64,000 nt of DNA, from assembly GCA_964388485.1 (NCBI GenBank), contig CAYMAS010000011.1:1-64000 (forward strand), read 5' to 3'. Made by a program: the position numbers and the translations under genes. Source of the DNA: JBCDKH01 sp964388485. GTDB taxonomy: Bacteria > Planctomycetota > Phycisphaerae > Tepidisphaerales > Tepidisphaeraceae. Positions 52,019 to 60,745 of this stretch are shown piece by piece; the first letter of the stretch is position 1, and each line of letters starts with the position of its first letter. Below the pieces are notes generated by a model. That model saw only the letters and a list, made by a program, of their open reading frames with translations. It was not told the origin of the DNA and ran no database searches.

Positions 52019-53422
52019 TCACTCCTGCTTCCGCCGGACGAAGAAGACGGAGCTCGACGCGTTGGGTCTCTCGATTCGCAGCACCTGAACGTTGATCGGC
52101 ACCTTTTGAGCCGCAACGTCCTCGTGCGACATCGTCTCGCCTCCGGGTTTGGGACCGATGACGAGGACGGCCCGGTCTACGAGCATCCGGTTCTCGCCGC
52201 CGCGAGTCCAGACGTCGACCACCTGCGCTTCGGGCTCGTAGGCCCTCAAGTGCCAAACGAGGGCGTCGCTCCAGGCAATCATCGGCAGGCCGCTGGCGAT
52301 CGCGATCTTCGCGGCGGGGCAGACGTCGGGCGGTTCTCGTTGAAGCTTGAGCAGCGTCCGAGTCAAAGCCGCCGCGACGATCGCGAGGGTCAGGGCAAGG
52401 CAGACGGTCGCCGCGACAGGCAGTCGGACCTGATGCCGCAGCGACCTGACCGAAGCCGCCACGCCCAACGCCGCAAGCATGGCAAACGACGGCAGCACGA
52501 AGAGCGACACCCGCTGCCCGGTCATCGGGTACAGATGTAGAAACGCTCCGAGCATCGCCGCTACCGGTGCCGCCAGCAGCACGCCCAGGCACGGCCGCCG
52601 CCAACAGTGAACGATGCCTGCCACCACGAAGATCAGCAACACCCCGCCCGCCGGCTCGCACAAGTACTCCGCCAACTCCAGCCACGTCTTGCCGAGCCAC
52701 ACGGGGACCTCAGCCGGTTCTGACCATGGGGCGAACGAGGCCGTCCAGAAACTCGACAGATCCTCGTCCCGCTGCTCGAGCCCGCAATAAGCGACCGGCA
52801 ACAGCCCCAGGCCAGCCACTGCCAACGACCCTGCCGCGGACGCCAGATGCGTGCGTTGCTGCCACACGTCAAAGAGCAGCAGAACCGGAAACACCAGCAG
52901 CACCGGCTGACTCCAAACGCTCGCAAACGCTGCCAAAATCCCGAGAATCAGCCGCCGCCGCCAAGGCGTCGCCGTCTCCAGCCACGCCGCCACGCCGATC
53001 AGCAAACTCACCGCGAGCACGTCCGTCGCGTACTGCTTTGCCCGTTGCGTCACGTCCACCATCGACGGGCTGACCGCAACGATCAAGCCGGTCAGCAGCA
53101 TCGGCATGACCGCTCCGAGCTTCGCCCGAGCCGCAACGCCGCGAGACGCCCAGATGCACCCGAAGAGTGCCAGCACCGACGCAATGAGAATCGGCAGCCG
53201 GAACAGGTGTTCGTTGATCTGACCGGGCGGCATCCGGTCCGCGAGCCAGTCGAGCGTCCACAGAAACCCGGGAGGACCAGCCTGCGTCGTGTTCGTCGCA
53301 TCGAGCCGCGACGTGACCAGATCGATGCCGTCGAGGGCCTGGAAATTCAGGTAAAGCGACAACTCATCGCCATCGAGCGGTCGTCCCCAGCCCCAGGCCC
53401 AGCAGCGTAGAGCCACGCCCAA
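52019..53422 (-). CDS. Polytopic membrane protein, GT-C glycosyltransferase-like
   Basis: 467 aa from a TTG at 53422. The real start is doubtful: the frame continues upstream to a stop, giving LRRRHWFILGGIVLLGVAL, which looks like the missing first membrane helix; that would need a CTG at 53464. The first loop contains DGDELSLYLNFQ, a good acidic GT-C catalytic motif, then GPPGFLWTLDWL. About nine further helices and a short soluble C-terminus follow. It resembles ArnT/PMT-type enzymes but not closely the 36140-41069 trio. Substrates unknown. Confidence 0.68.
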   Translation of the reverse strand: MGVALRCWAWGWGRPLDGDELSLYLNFQALDGIDLVTSRLDATNTTQAGPPGFLWTLDWLADRMPPGQINEHLFRLPILIASVLALFGCIWASRGVAARAKLGAVMPMLLTGLIVAVSPSMVDVTQRAKQYATDVLAVSLLIGVAAWLETATPWRRRLILGILAAFASVWSQPVLLVFPVLLLFDVWQQRTHLASAAGSLAVAGLGLLPVAYCGLEQRDEDLSSFWTASFAPWSEPAEVPVWLGKTWLELAEYLCEPAGGVLLIFVVAGIVHCWRRPCLGVLLAAPVAAMLGAFLHLYPMTGQRVSLFVLPSFAMLAALGVAASVRSLRHQVRLPVAATVCLALTLAIVAAALTRTLLKLQREPPDVCPAAKIAIASGLPMIAWSDALVWHLRAYEPEAQVVDVWTRGGENRMLVDRAVLVIGPKPGGETMSHEDVAAQKVPINVQVLRIERPNASSSVFFVRRKQE

Positions 53423-53483
53423 AAGAACGATGCCGCCGAGAATGAACCAGTGTCGTCGCCGCAGAACCGAAGCTTATCCGGCA

Positions 53484-55013
53484 TCAGCGTCGACGGCGTG
53501 ATCCGAGGACGCCCAGCACGGCCAATCCTGCGACCGCCGGCTCCGGCACCGACGCCGCCCACGCGTCCACCATCGCCAGGTCCGCAGAATTGACGTCGGT
53601 CCCGAAGAAGTTGCGGAGAATGGTGAAGTCCGCCAAATCGATGATGCCGTTCTGGTCGAAATCGGCCTGGTCGTAGGTGCCGGAGCCGCCGAAGTTGTTT
53701 CTCAGAATTGTGAAGTCTGATAAATCGACGTCGCCGTCCGCATCCGCGTCGCCGAGCAGGCGGCTGACGAAGACGCGGGCGAATCCCGCTTCCTGCGGCC
53801 CGCCGCGGTCGGCACCGATGATGAGATCGTTCAAGCTATCGCCGTTGATGTCGCCCGCGCTGGCGACGCTTCTTCCAAACTGATCGAGCTCGTTGTCGCC
53901 GAGAAAGGTCTGCAGGACCGAGCCGTCCGCACCACTGAGCAGCCGGGCCGCACCGGCGAAGAAGCCGTTTTCGTCATCGCCCGGCGAGCCCGCCAGGACA
54001 TCGGCCAACCCGTCGCCGTTGACGTCGCCGACGTTCGCCACGCTTTGACCGAGGTAACCGTCGATGGAGCCGCTGACGGATGAGAAGAGCTCGCTGCCGT
54101 CGACGCCCGACAGCACCCGCACGCTGCCGCCGTCGCGAACGAGCTCGTCATCGACGTTCGCGCCGACGACCAAATCCGGAACGCCGTCGCCGTTGACGTC
54201 GCTGCCGCCGCTGACGCTGAAGCCGAATTGCAGCAGCTGCGTCTCGCCGTCGACGCGGTAAAGCTCGACACCCGTTTGGCCGCTGCGGACGCTGATGCTG
54301 CCAGTGTCCTTGCCCGCCACACCGGTCCGTGGGGCTCCGATCAGCAGATCGCCGAAGCCGTCGCCGTCGATGTCGCCGGCGTCGGAGACGCTGAAGCCGA
54401 AGAGTCCACCGAAGTCGGTGCCGAAGAGCGTCTGAATGGTGGAGCCGGTCTGGCCGTTTACGATGCGGACCTCGCCGTTGTCGCCTCCACCGAACGGCGA
54501 GCCGAGGGCGACGTCGCGGAGCCCGTCGTTGTCGACATCGCCGATGCCGGTGATGCTCCAACCGAAGCTGTCGGCGTTGCCGGAGCCCTGGAGCGTGTAG
54601 AGCAAGCTGCCGCTACCGCCGCTGTAGACGCGAGCCGTGCCGTCCGGGCCTTCACGATTTGCACCGACGGCATAATCCGCCAGGCCGTCGCCGTCGACGT
54701 CGCCCAGGCCGCTGACGCTGATGCCGAGCTGATCACCCGCACCGCCGCGGAGCGTCCGCAGGAGGGTCCCGTCGCTGCCGCTGTAGACGTAGGCCGAGCC
54801 GGCGGTGTTGCCGTTGGTCGCGTTGTCGAGCGCCCCGACGATGAGGTCGCTGGCCCCGTCGCCGTTGATGTCGCCCAGGCCCGAGACGCTGAAGCCGAAG
54901 CTCTCGAACCCGCTGCCGTCGAGCGTGTAGGCCGGTACGTGCGTCATGAACGCCGCCGCCGGCGCCGCAGCCATAGAGACGATGCAGGCAGCTAAGAGGT
55001 GATTCCGGGCCAT
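53484..55013 (-). CDS. Secreted FG-GAP beta-propeller protein with dockerin repeats and PEP-CTERM tail
   Basis: 509 aa. Signal peptide ~1-21 (ending AAPAAA). Then about seven FG-GAP/integrin-alpha-like repeats (~25-420), each with F-G-x-S-V/I and GD-[IV]-[ND]-GDG-x-x-D calcium-binding loops, e.g. GLGDINGDGASDLIVGA. These should form a seven-bladed propeller. Two dockerin-like repeats follow (DADADGDVDLSDFTILRNNF and DFDQNGIIDLADF). The last ~22 residues, VPEP...LAVLGVLGSRRRR, are a PEP-CTERM sorting signal. The protein is therefore predicted to be exported and processed at the outer surface; ligand unknown. Confidence 0.88.
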   Translation of the reverse strand: MARNHLLAACIVSMAAAPAAAFMTHVPAYTLDGSGFESFGFSVSGLGDINGDGASDLIVGALDNATNGNTAGSAYVYSGSDGTLLRTLRGGAGDQLGISVSGLGDVDGDGLADYAVGANREGPDGTARVYSGGSGSLLYTLQGSGNADSFGWSITGIGDVDNDGLRDVALGSPFGGGDNGEVRIVNGQTGSTIQTLFGTDFGGLFGFSVSDAGDIDGDGFGDLLIGAPRTGVAGKDTGSISVRSGQTGVELYRVDGETQLLQFGFSVSGGSDVNGDGVPDLVVGANVDDELVRDGGSVRVLSGVDGSELFSSVSGSIDGYLGQSVANVGDVNGDGLADVLAGSPGDDENGFFAGAARLLSGADGSVLQTFLGDNELDQFGRSVASAGDINGDSLNDLIIGADRGGPQEAGFARVFVSRLLGDADADGDVDLSDFTILRNNFGGSGTYDQADFDQNGIIDLADFTILRNFFGTDVNSADLAMVDAWAASVPEPAVAGLAVLGVLGSRRRR

Positions 55014-55083
55014 CTACGGGCAATCTACGACATCCCGCCGCTTCAGGGTCGAAGAATGCCGACAAAAGCTCGATGTCGATCCG

Positions 55084-56637
55084 CTATTCCACCACCTCGC
55101 TGCCGGCGATGCCGAAGTCGATGCCTTGGGCCAGCGGCAGGTCGCGGCCGTAGTTGATCGTGTTCGTCGTGCGACGCATGTAGGCTTTCCACGAGTCGCT
55201 GCCGCTTTCGCGACCGCCGCCGGTTTCTTTTTCGCCGCCGAACGCGCCGCCGATCTCGGCGCCGCTCGTGCCAATGTTGACGTTTGCGATGCCGCAGTCG
55301 CTGCCGGCTGGCGAGAGGAACCGCTCGGCTTCGCGGACGTCGCCGGTGAAGATGGCGCTGGAGAGGCCTTGCGGAACGTCGTTGTGTGTCGCGATGGCGT
55401 CGGCCAGGTCGGAGTAGGTGCCGACGTAGAGGATCGGGGCGAAGGTTTCGCGCTTGACGACCTCGGCCGATAGGTCCGTCTCGACGATCGCCGGATGGAC
55501 GTAGACGCCGCCGCTCGGGGTGCCGTCGTTGGCCCGGTCGCCGCCGACGATCCGGTAGCTGCCGTCGAGTGCTTCATCGAGCGTCTGCCGCATCGTATCA
55601 TGCGCGGCCTCGTCGATCAGCGGGCCGATCAGTGTCGAGGCGTCGCGCGGGTCGCCGATCTTGACTTGACCGAGCACCGGTGTGAGGCGATTCATCAGTT
55701 CGTCCTTCACCGACTCGTGCACGATCAGCCGCCGCATCGTCGTGCAGCGTTGGCCGGCGGTGCCGAAGGCGCTGAAGGTGATCGCCCGCACGCACAGCTC
55801 CAGATCGGCCGTCGGCGTGACGATCATCGCGTTGTTGCCGCCGAGTTCGAGCAGGCAACGGCCCAGCCGACCGGCGACGATCTGATTCACCTCGCGGCCC
55901 ATCCGCGTGCTGCCGGTGGCGGAGATCAGCGGGAACCGCGCGTCCTTCGCCATCGCCTCGCCCACGTCGCGGCCGCCGATGACGACGCTGCTGATCGCCG
56001 GCGGAACGTTCAAGTCCTCGCTCTCGGCGATGACGTCCTGCACGATCTTCCCACACGCCAAACCCGTCAGCGGCGTCTTCTCGCTCGGCTTCCAGACCAC
56101 CGGGTCGCCGCAGATGAAGGCGAGCATCGCGTTCCACGCCCACACCGCGACGGGAAAGTTGAACGCACTGATCACGCCGACCGGACCCAGCGGGTGCCAC
56201 TGCTCCATCATGCGGTGCTCGAACCGCTCGCTGGCGATCGTCTTGCCATAGAGCATGCGGCTTTGCCCGACGGCAAAGTCGCAGATGTCGATCATCTCCT
56301 GCACCTCGCCCTCGGCCTCGGCGACGATCTTGCCGGCTTCGAGCGTCACGAGCTGGCCGAGAGCTTCCTTCTGCTCGCGGAGCTTGTTGCCGATGCGTCG
56401 CACGAACTCGCCGCGAACGGGCGCGGGGACGACTCGCCACAGCTTGAAGGCGTCGCTCGCAGCGGCAGCGGCTTGTGAAACGTCATCGGCCGTCGCCTGT
56501 GGCAGCTCGGCGAGCGTTGAGCCGTCAATGGGCGAGGTAACGGTCAGTGACGCACCACCCCCGGCCCGGCTGGTGTCGCCGATCTGGACGGCGTGGATCG
56601 TGTCGAGTCCGAGCGAGGGCGGCAGCGTCATGCTCAA
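55084..56637 (-). CDS. Aldehyde dehydrogenase, ALDH7 (antiquitin / AmaB-like)
   Basis: NAD(P)-dependent oxidation of an aldehyde to the acid. 517 aa from the ATG at 56637. EQWHPLGPVGVISAFNFPVA is the ALDH7-type nucleotide-binding strand, VVWKPSEKTPL the cofactor lysine, LLELGGNNAMIV the catalytic Glu, and FGTAGQRCTTMRRLIVH contains the nucleophilic Cys. The ALDH7 group includes alpha-aminoadipate semialdehyde dehydrogenase of lysine breakdown. No other lysine-degradation genes are near, so the substrate is inferred from the subfamily only. Upstream (56638-56665) it is separated by 28 nt from the prepilin-like gene. Confidence 0.92.
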   Translation of the reverse strand: MSMTLPPSLGLDTIHAVQIGDTSRAGGGASLTVTSPIDGSTLAELPQATADDVSQAAAAASDAFKLWRVVPAPVRGEFVRRIGNKLREQKEALGQLVTLEAGKIVAEAEGEVQEMIDICDFAVGQSRMLYGKTIASERFEHRMMEQWHPLGPVGVISAFNFPVAVWAWNAMLAFICGDPVVWKPSEKTPLTGLACGKIVQDVIAESEDLNVPPAISSVVIGGRDVGEAMAKDARFPLISATGSTRMGREVNQIVAGRLGRCLLELGGNNAMIVTPTADLELCVRAITFSAFGTAGQRCTTMRRLIVHESVKDELMNRLTPVLGQVKIGDPRDASTLIGPLIDEAAHDTMRQTLDEALDGSYRIVGGDRANDGTPSGGVYVHPAIVETDLSAEVVKRETFAPILYVGTYSDLADAIATHNDVPQGLSSAIFTGDVREAERFLSPAGSDCGIANVNIGTSGAEIGGAFGGEKETGGGRESGSDSWKAYMRRTTNTINYGRDLPLAQGIDFGIAGSEVVE

Positions 56638-56665
56638 GCCTAAGACGCTACCGAAGCGCTCGCCG

Positions 56666-57502
56666 CTATCGGCAGCAGGGCGTGCTGAAGAACGCGTTCA
56701 GCGGCAGATTCGGCAAATCGGTGTCGCTCGGATGCCAGTGCGGGCTCCGTAACCACATCTGAGAGCGCTTGACCGATTTCACGTGCCCGTCGAGGAAGAC
56801 CGCGTTGAGGCCGTTGACATCGTTGCCGCCGGAGATCTCGCCCTGCAGCTTGTCGAGGTCCCAGGCGTCCCGCGTCGGCTTGGAGCCGCGGGTGTGTCGG
56901 AAGGCGCCAAAGCTGCTGTGCAGTTCGGAGATGTTGAGCCCGTAGAGCCAGCCGTCGCCGTCCGGCAGCCGGCTGAGGGTCACGCCGTCCTCGCTCAGGA
57001 CGAACTGCTTTTCGCCGTCGTTGCCGCCGAGCGTCTTGTCGGCCATCAGGATCAGCTCCGTCGGGCCGTTGACGGCATTGGCGACCGTCGTTTTGAAGTC
57101 CCAGTTCGGCAGCATGATGAAGCTGTTGATGCCGTAGGTGAAATAGTCGCCCGGGAACTGGTTGTACGGCTCGGCGGGGCACCATAGCGGTTTGGGAACG
57201 CCCTTCGTGTCCCGCTCGTCGTATGCGTCTTCCTCGGTCAGGCCCGAGTCGAGGTACGGCACGAGCTGCCACAGCCACTGCTGCGCGTTGCTCGACTGCC
57301 GGTCGAAGCCGGTCAGGCTGCCGTGATCTTCGGCGTAGAAGAACTGAGCGGCGTGCATCTGCCGGAGGTTGTTCTTGCAGACGACATCAATGCCGCTGGA
57401 GCGGGCGCTGCTCAGGACCGGCAGCAGAATGCCCACGAGCAGTGCGATGATGCCGATGACGACAAGGAGCTCGACGAGGGTGAAGCCGCGGCACGTGCGC
57501 AT
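56666..57502 (-). CDS. Type II/IV prepilin-like protein (DUF1559-related)
   Basis: 278 aa from the ATG at 57502. The prepilin leader RTCRG is followed by FTLVELLVVIGIIALLVGIL, with the cleavage-site Gly, +1 Phe and +5 Glu. The soluble part has two of the features of planctomycete H-X9-DG prepilins: an early SARSSGIDVVCKNNLRQMH segment and a late DGHVKS after NAVFLDG. It should be cleaved by a prepilin peptidase such as the one at 30687-32045 and assembled into a pseudopilus or inserted in the inner membrane. Planctomycetes carry many such proteins of unknown role. Confidence 0.88.
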   Translation of the reverse strand: MRTCRGFTLVELLVVIGIIALLVGILLPVLSSARSSGIDVVCKNNLRQMHAAQFFYAEDHGSLTGFDRQSSNAQQWLWQLVPYLDSGLTEEDAYDERDTKGVPKPLWCPAEPYNQFPGDYFTYGINSFIMLPNWDFKTTVANAVNGPTELILMADKTLGGNDGEKQFVLSEDGVTLSRLPDGDGWLYGLNISELHSSFGAFRHTRGSKPTRDAWDLDKLQGEISGGNDVNGLNAVFLDGHVKSVKRSQMWLRSPHWHPSDTDLPNLPLNAFFSTPCCR

Positions 57503-57558
57503 GGTGAAGTCTCCGTCGTAGAACGATCCGCATTCACGTCGGTTCGTCCATCCAGATC

Positions 57559-58203
57559 TTACACCTCGTCTGCCGCCCGTACCGCGTCGATGAAGGTCTG
57601 GACCTTCTGTGGCGACTTTCGGCCTGAGTCGTCCTCGACGCCGCTGCTCACATCGACCGCCCAAGGCCGGAACCGGCGGACGACGTCGCCGACATTGTCA
57701 GGCGTCAGCCCGCCAGCGAGGGTCAAGTGATGAACGACCTCTGCTGGAAGCTGGGCGACGGCTTCCCAATTCGCAGGCTTTCCGGAACCACCACCCGCGG
57801 CGGAATCGATGTGCAGGCCCGCGAGATTCTTCGGCGGCTTGGCCAGCCAACGCTCAGCGACCTCCGCCAGATCATCCCGCGCCGCCAGCACCTTCGTTGC
57901 CCGTCGCGGCAAGGCCGCCAGCACGTCGGCAGCCTTTTCCTTCCCATGAAACTGCACCAAATCCACCGGCACGACCGCCAGCAGTTGCCGCAGGATGAAC
58001 GGCGACGCATCCACCACCACGCCCACCGTCGTCACCATCGGCGGCGTCGCGGCGACGATCTTCAATGCCGCCTCCGACTCGACCAGCCGCTTGGCACCCG
58101 GTGCGTGCAGGATGACCCCAACCGCGTCCGCTCCCGCCTCCGCGGCGAGCTTGGCGTCATCGGGATGACGAATGCCACAGATCTTGACGCGGGTCCGCCT
58201 CAC
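57559..58203 (-). CDS. trpF: Phosphoribosylanthranilate isomerase
   Basis: Converts phosphoribosylanthranilate to the ribulose derivative in tryptophan synthesis; cytoplasmic TIM barrel. 214 aa from the GTG at 58203, with the stop of the upstream peptidase gene overlapping by 4 nt (GTGA). VKICGI includes Cys9, the general base; VDLVQFHG and AVDVSSGVED carry the general-acid Asp and phosphate loop. No other trp gene is adjacent, unlike the common trp operon. Confidence 0.95.
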   Translation of the reverse strand: MRRTRVKICGIRHPDDAKLAAEAGADAVGVILHAPGAKRLVESEAALKIVAATPPMVTTVGVVVDASPFILRQLLAVVPVDLVQFHGKEKAADVLAALPRRATKVLAARDDLAEVAERWLAKPPKNLAGLHIDSAAGGGSGKPANWEAVAQLPAEVVHHLTLAGGLTPDNVGDVVRRFRPWAVDVSSGVEDDSGRKSPQKVQTFIDAVRAADEV

Positions 58204-59957
58204 GCCGGCAGCTTGGCGAGGTCGTCGCGGACGGTCTGGACGAGCGGACCGATGGTGTCGTCGCCGAAGTCGAACTTGATGTCCGCGGCTTCAAACAATT
58301 CCGGCAGCGGCCGGGTGCCGCCTAGGGCTAGGCCACGCCGGTAGGCGTCGATCGCCTTGGCCACGTCCTGCTTCGCGTTGTTGTAGATCTGCAAGGCGCC
58401 GAGCTGCGCGATGCCGTACTCGATGTAATAGAAGGGCACGTGGAACAGGTGGAGCTGCCGTTGCCACATGGCGTCGCGAGCGTCCTCGATGCCGGACCAG
58501 TCGAGGTCGTGGTGGAACCGGCCCAAGAGCTCGTTCCACTTGCCGGTCCGGTCGTCGCGCGAGTGGCCCGGGTTCGTGTAGAGCCAGTGCTGGAACTGGT
58601 CGATCGTCGCAATCCAGGCGAGGACGCTGATGCCTTCGAGCTGGTGCCGACGGGCGCGATCGGCGGCGTCGGGATCATCGAAGTACATGCCGACGTGCGG
58701 CAGGGCGAGCAATTCCATGCTCATGCTCGCGACCTCGCAGAACTCCATCGGCGCGTGCTTGACGAAGGTCAGCGGCTCATCGCGAATCGCCAGCGTGTGG
58801 AACGCGTGGCCGCCTTCGTGGAGGAGCGTCTCAACGTCTCGCTGCAGGCCTGCGGCGTTCATGAAGATGAACGGCACCTTGGTCTCTTCGAGGTTGCACT
58901 GGTAACCGCCCGGCTGCTTGCCGGGCCGACTGGCGAGGTCGAGATTGCCTGCTTGGCGAAGCTCGTCGAATTCCGCGGCCAGGGCGGGTGACATCTTCTC
59001 GAAGACCTTGCGTGTCGTCTCGACGAACTGATCGATGTTGTCTTCGTCGAAAGGCCGCAGCGGGTCACGCCCCTTCGGATCGACCGAGAGGTCCCAAGGC
59101 CGAAGCCTGTCGACGCCGAGAGCTTGCTTCCGCTCCGCATCGAGGTCGCGGATGAGCGGCACCGCGTGCTTCTCGACGGCGGCGGCGTAAGCGTCGCAGT
59201 CGCTCGGCGTATAGTCGAACCGCTTGAGCCGCTTGAACTGGTAGTCGCGGAAGTTGTCGAAGCCGGCGTTCTCGGCGATCCTCTGTCGCAACGGCAAGAC
59301 CTCGTCGAAGAGGTCGTCCATGACCTGACGGTCCCGAAGCCGCCGGTCCGTGGCCGCCCGCCACGCCCGCTCGCGGACGTCGCGGTCCGTTTCCTCCTGG
59401 AAACGAGCCATTTGCTGCATCGTGTACTCGCGGCCGTCGAACTCGACGGTCATCTCTCCGCTGACCTCGTCGTACTTCGTGACGATCTTCGTCACCTGCG
59501 TTTCGAGCGCGACGTTCTCCTCGCGAAACAGCTCGACATCGGCTGCCCAGTGCTTGCGGAGGATCTCGTACTTCGGCTCGTCCAGCTCACTGGCGTGCGG
59601 CGAGTCGAGGAACTGCTTCTGCAACGCGGTCATCGCCGGCTTGAGCTTCGGCTCGATCTCCTCGACGAAGTGCAGGTAAGCCGTCTTGATCGGCTCGTTG
59701 TTCGTGAAGCACGACCGGTCGATGTACCGCCGGCTGCCGTATTCGTCGATGACGCTCGACAACTCGCTGAGGTCCAGCAGCCAAGCTTCCAGATCATCCG
59801 CAGACGACGGGTTTCGTTCGCGGAGCTTGTTGACATACGGCTCGATCTTCGACCAGTCGTCCGGCACGAAGTCCGCCGGTAAGAAGGTCCGCTTCTTTGC
59901 CGCATCGGCGACGGCTTGGGGGACTTGCTTGGGATCAGGCGGGGTCGGCGTGCTCAT
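58200..59957 (-). CDS. M3-family oligoendopeptidase
   Basis: Zinc metallopeptidase of the oligoendopeptidase F type, cleaving short peptides in the cytoplasm. 585 aa if it starts at the ATG at 59957. An in-frame ATG at 59996 would add 13 residues, but that codon overlaps the start of the divergent gene. The zinc site is LLHEGGHAFHTL with the downstream Glu in FCEVASMSMELL. YYIEYGIAQLGALQIY near the end is the substrate-side helix of the family. It overlaps trpF by 4 nt. Confidence 0.9.
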   Translation of the reverse strand: MSTPTPPDPKQVPQAVADAAKKRTFLPADFVPDDWSKIEPYVNKLRERNPSSADDLEAWLLDLSELSSVIDEYGSRRYIDRSCFTNNEPIKTAYLHFVEEIEPKLKPAMTALQKQFLDSPHASELDEPKYEILRKHWAADVELFREENVALETQVTKIVTKYDEVSGEMTVEFDGREYTMQQMARFQEETDRDVRERAWRAATDRRLRDRQVMDDLFDEVLPLRQRIAENAGFDNFRDYQFKRLKRFDYTPSDCDAYAAAVEKHAVPLIRDLDAERKQALGVDRLRPWDLSVDPKGRDPLRPFDEDNIDQFVETTRKVFEKMSPALAAEFDELRQAGNLDLASRPGKQPGGYQCNLEETKVPFIFMNAAGLQRDVETLLHEGGHAFHTLAIRDEPLTFVKHAPMEFCEVASMSMELLALPHVGMYFDDPDAADRARRHQLEGISVLAWIATIDQFQHWLYTNPGHSRDDRTGKWNELLGRFHHDLDWSGIEDARDAMWQRQLHLFHVPFYYIEYGIAQLGALQIYNNAKQDVAKAIDAYRRGLALGGTRPLPELFEAADIKFDFGDDTIGPLVQTVRDDLAKLPA

Positions 59958-59994
59958 TGGCGACGGTAGGGCCGGGCTCCGCATAGGGTCGGTC

Positions 59995-60684
59995 ATGCCG
60001 GCGACCGTGGCGGAACCTTCAGTCGAGACGGCAGACGATGCTCACGAGATCGTCCTGGACGAGCACGGCGAGGTGCAAGGCGACCCCGTCACGCCGCAGA
60101 AGGTGACGTGGGTCGACAAGGTCGAGGCTTACCTCAGCAAGCTCAGCACGCGTGACAACTTCTGGCACCGCGTCTTCAGCCTGCTCTTCTTGCCGCTGGC
60201 GTTCTGGAGCGGCATTCGGATGCGCAAGACCGGGGCGAGCGTGAGCGAGGACGAGACGAGCAGCTTCGCCGCCGTGCTGCCGTTCAAGAAATTCAACAAG
60301 AACTGGTACAACGCCATGGCCGGTGCGTCGCTGCTGGCCAACACGGAGATTGCCGCGGGCATGTACGTCTTCGGCGAAGCGGGTGGCGACTACACGGTCG
60401 TCTGCAAGAACCTCAACTACACGTTCCTTCGTCCCTGCCTCGGCCCGGCCGTCTATCGCATGACGCCGCAGGAGGATCTCAAGGCTCAGATCGCCGCCGG
60501 CGGGGAATTCAACACGAGCCTCGACGTCGACGTCCGCCAACTCGGCCTCAAGTCCGGCGACCGCGAAAAGCGTGTCGGCCGGGCGGAAATTACGTTTCAC
60601 GTCACGCCCAAGCGTCAGGCCAAGCAGCGAAAGAGCAAGCTCAAGGAGCGGGACAAGCGGAACAAGCGGCTGAAGAACGGCTGA
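59995..60684 (+). CDS. DUF4442-like hotdog-fold protein
   Basis: 229 aa from the ATG at 59995. After an acidic N-terminus (~1-40) there is NFWHRVFSLLFLPLAFWSGIRMRK, then a hotdog-like core around FNKNWYNAMAGASLLANTEIAAG, similar to DUF4442 / PaaI-like acyl-CoA thioesterases. The end is strongly basic (KRQAKQRKSKLKERDKRNKR). Thioesterase activity is possible but no catalytic residue can be assigned. Its start codon overlaps, on the other strand, the upstream ATG of the peptidase gene (shared CATG at 59994-59997). Confidence 0.65.
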   Translation: MPATVAEPSVETADDAHEIVLDEHGEVQGDPVTPQKVTWVDKVEAYLSKLSTRDNFWHRVFSLLFLPLAFWSGIRMRKTGASVSEDETSSFAAVLPFKKFNKNWYNAMAGASLLANTEIAAGMYVFGEAGGDYTVVCKNLNYTFLRPCLGPAVYRMTPQEDLKAQIAAGGEFNTSLDVDVRQLGLKSGDREKRVGRAEITFHVTPKRQAKQRKSKLKERDKRNKRLKNG

Positions 60685-60745
60685 CGCGACTCGTCCGCTC
60701 GCTGATGCTCGCGAAGCACCCGACCTGTCGCCATACTGCCGCCGA

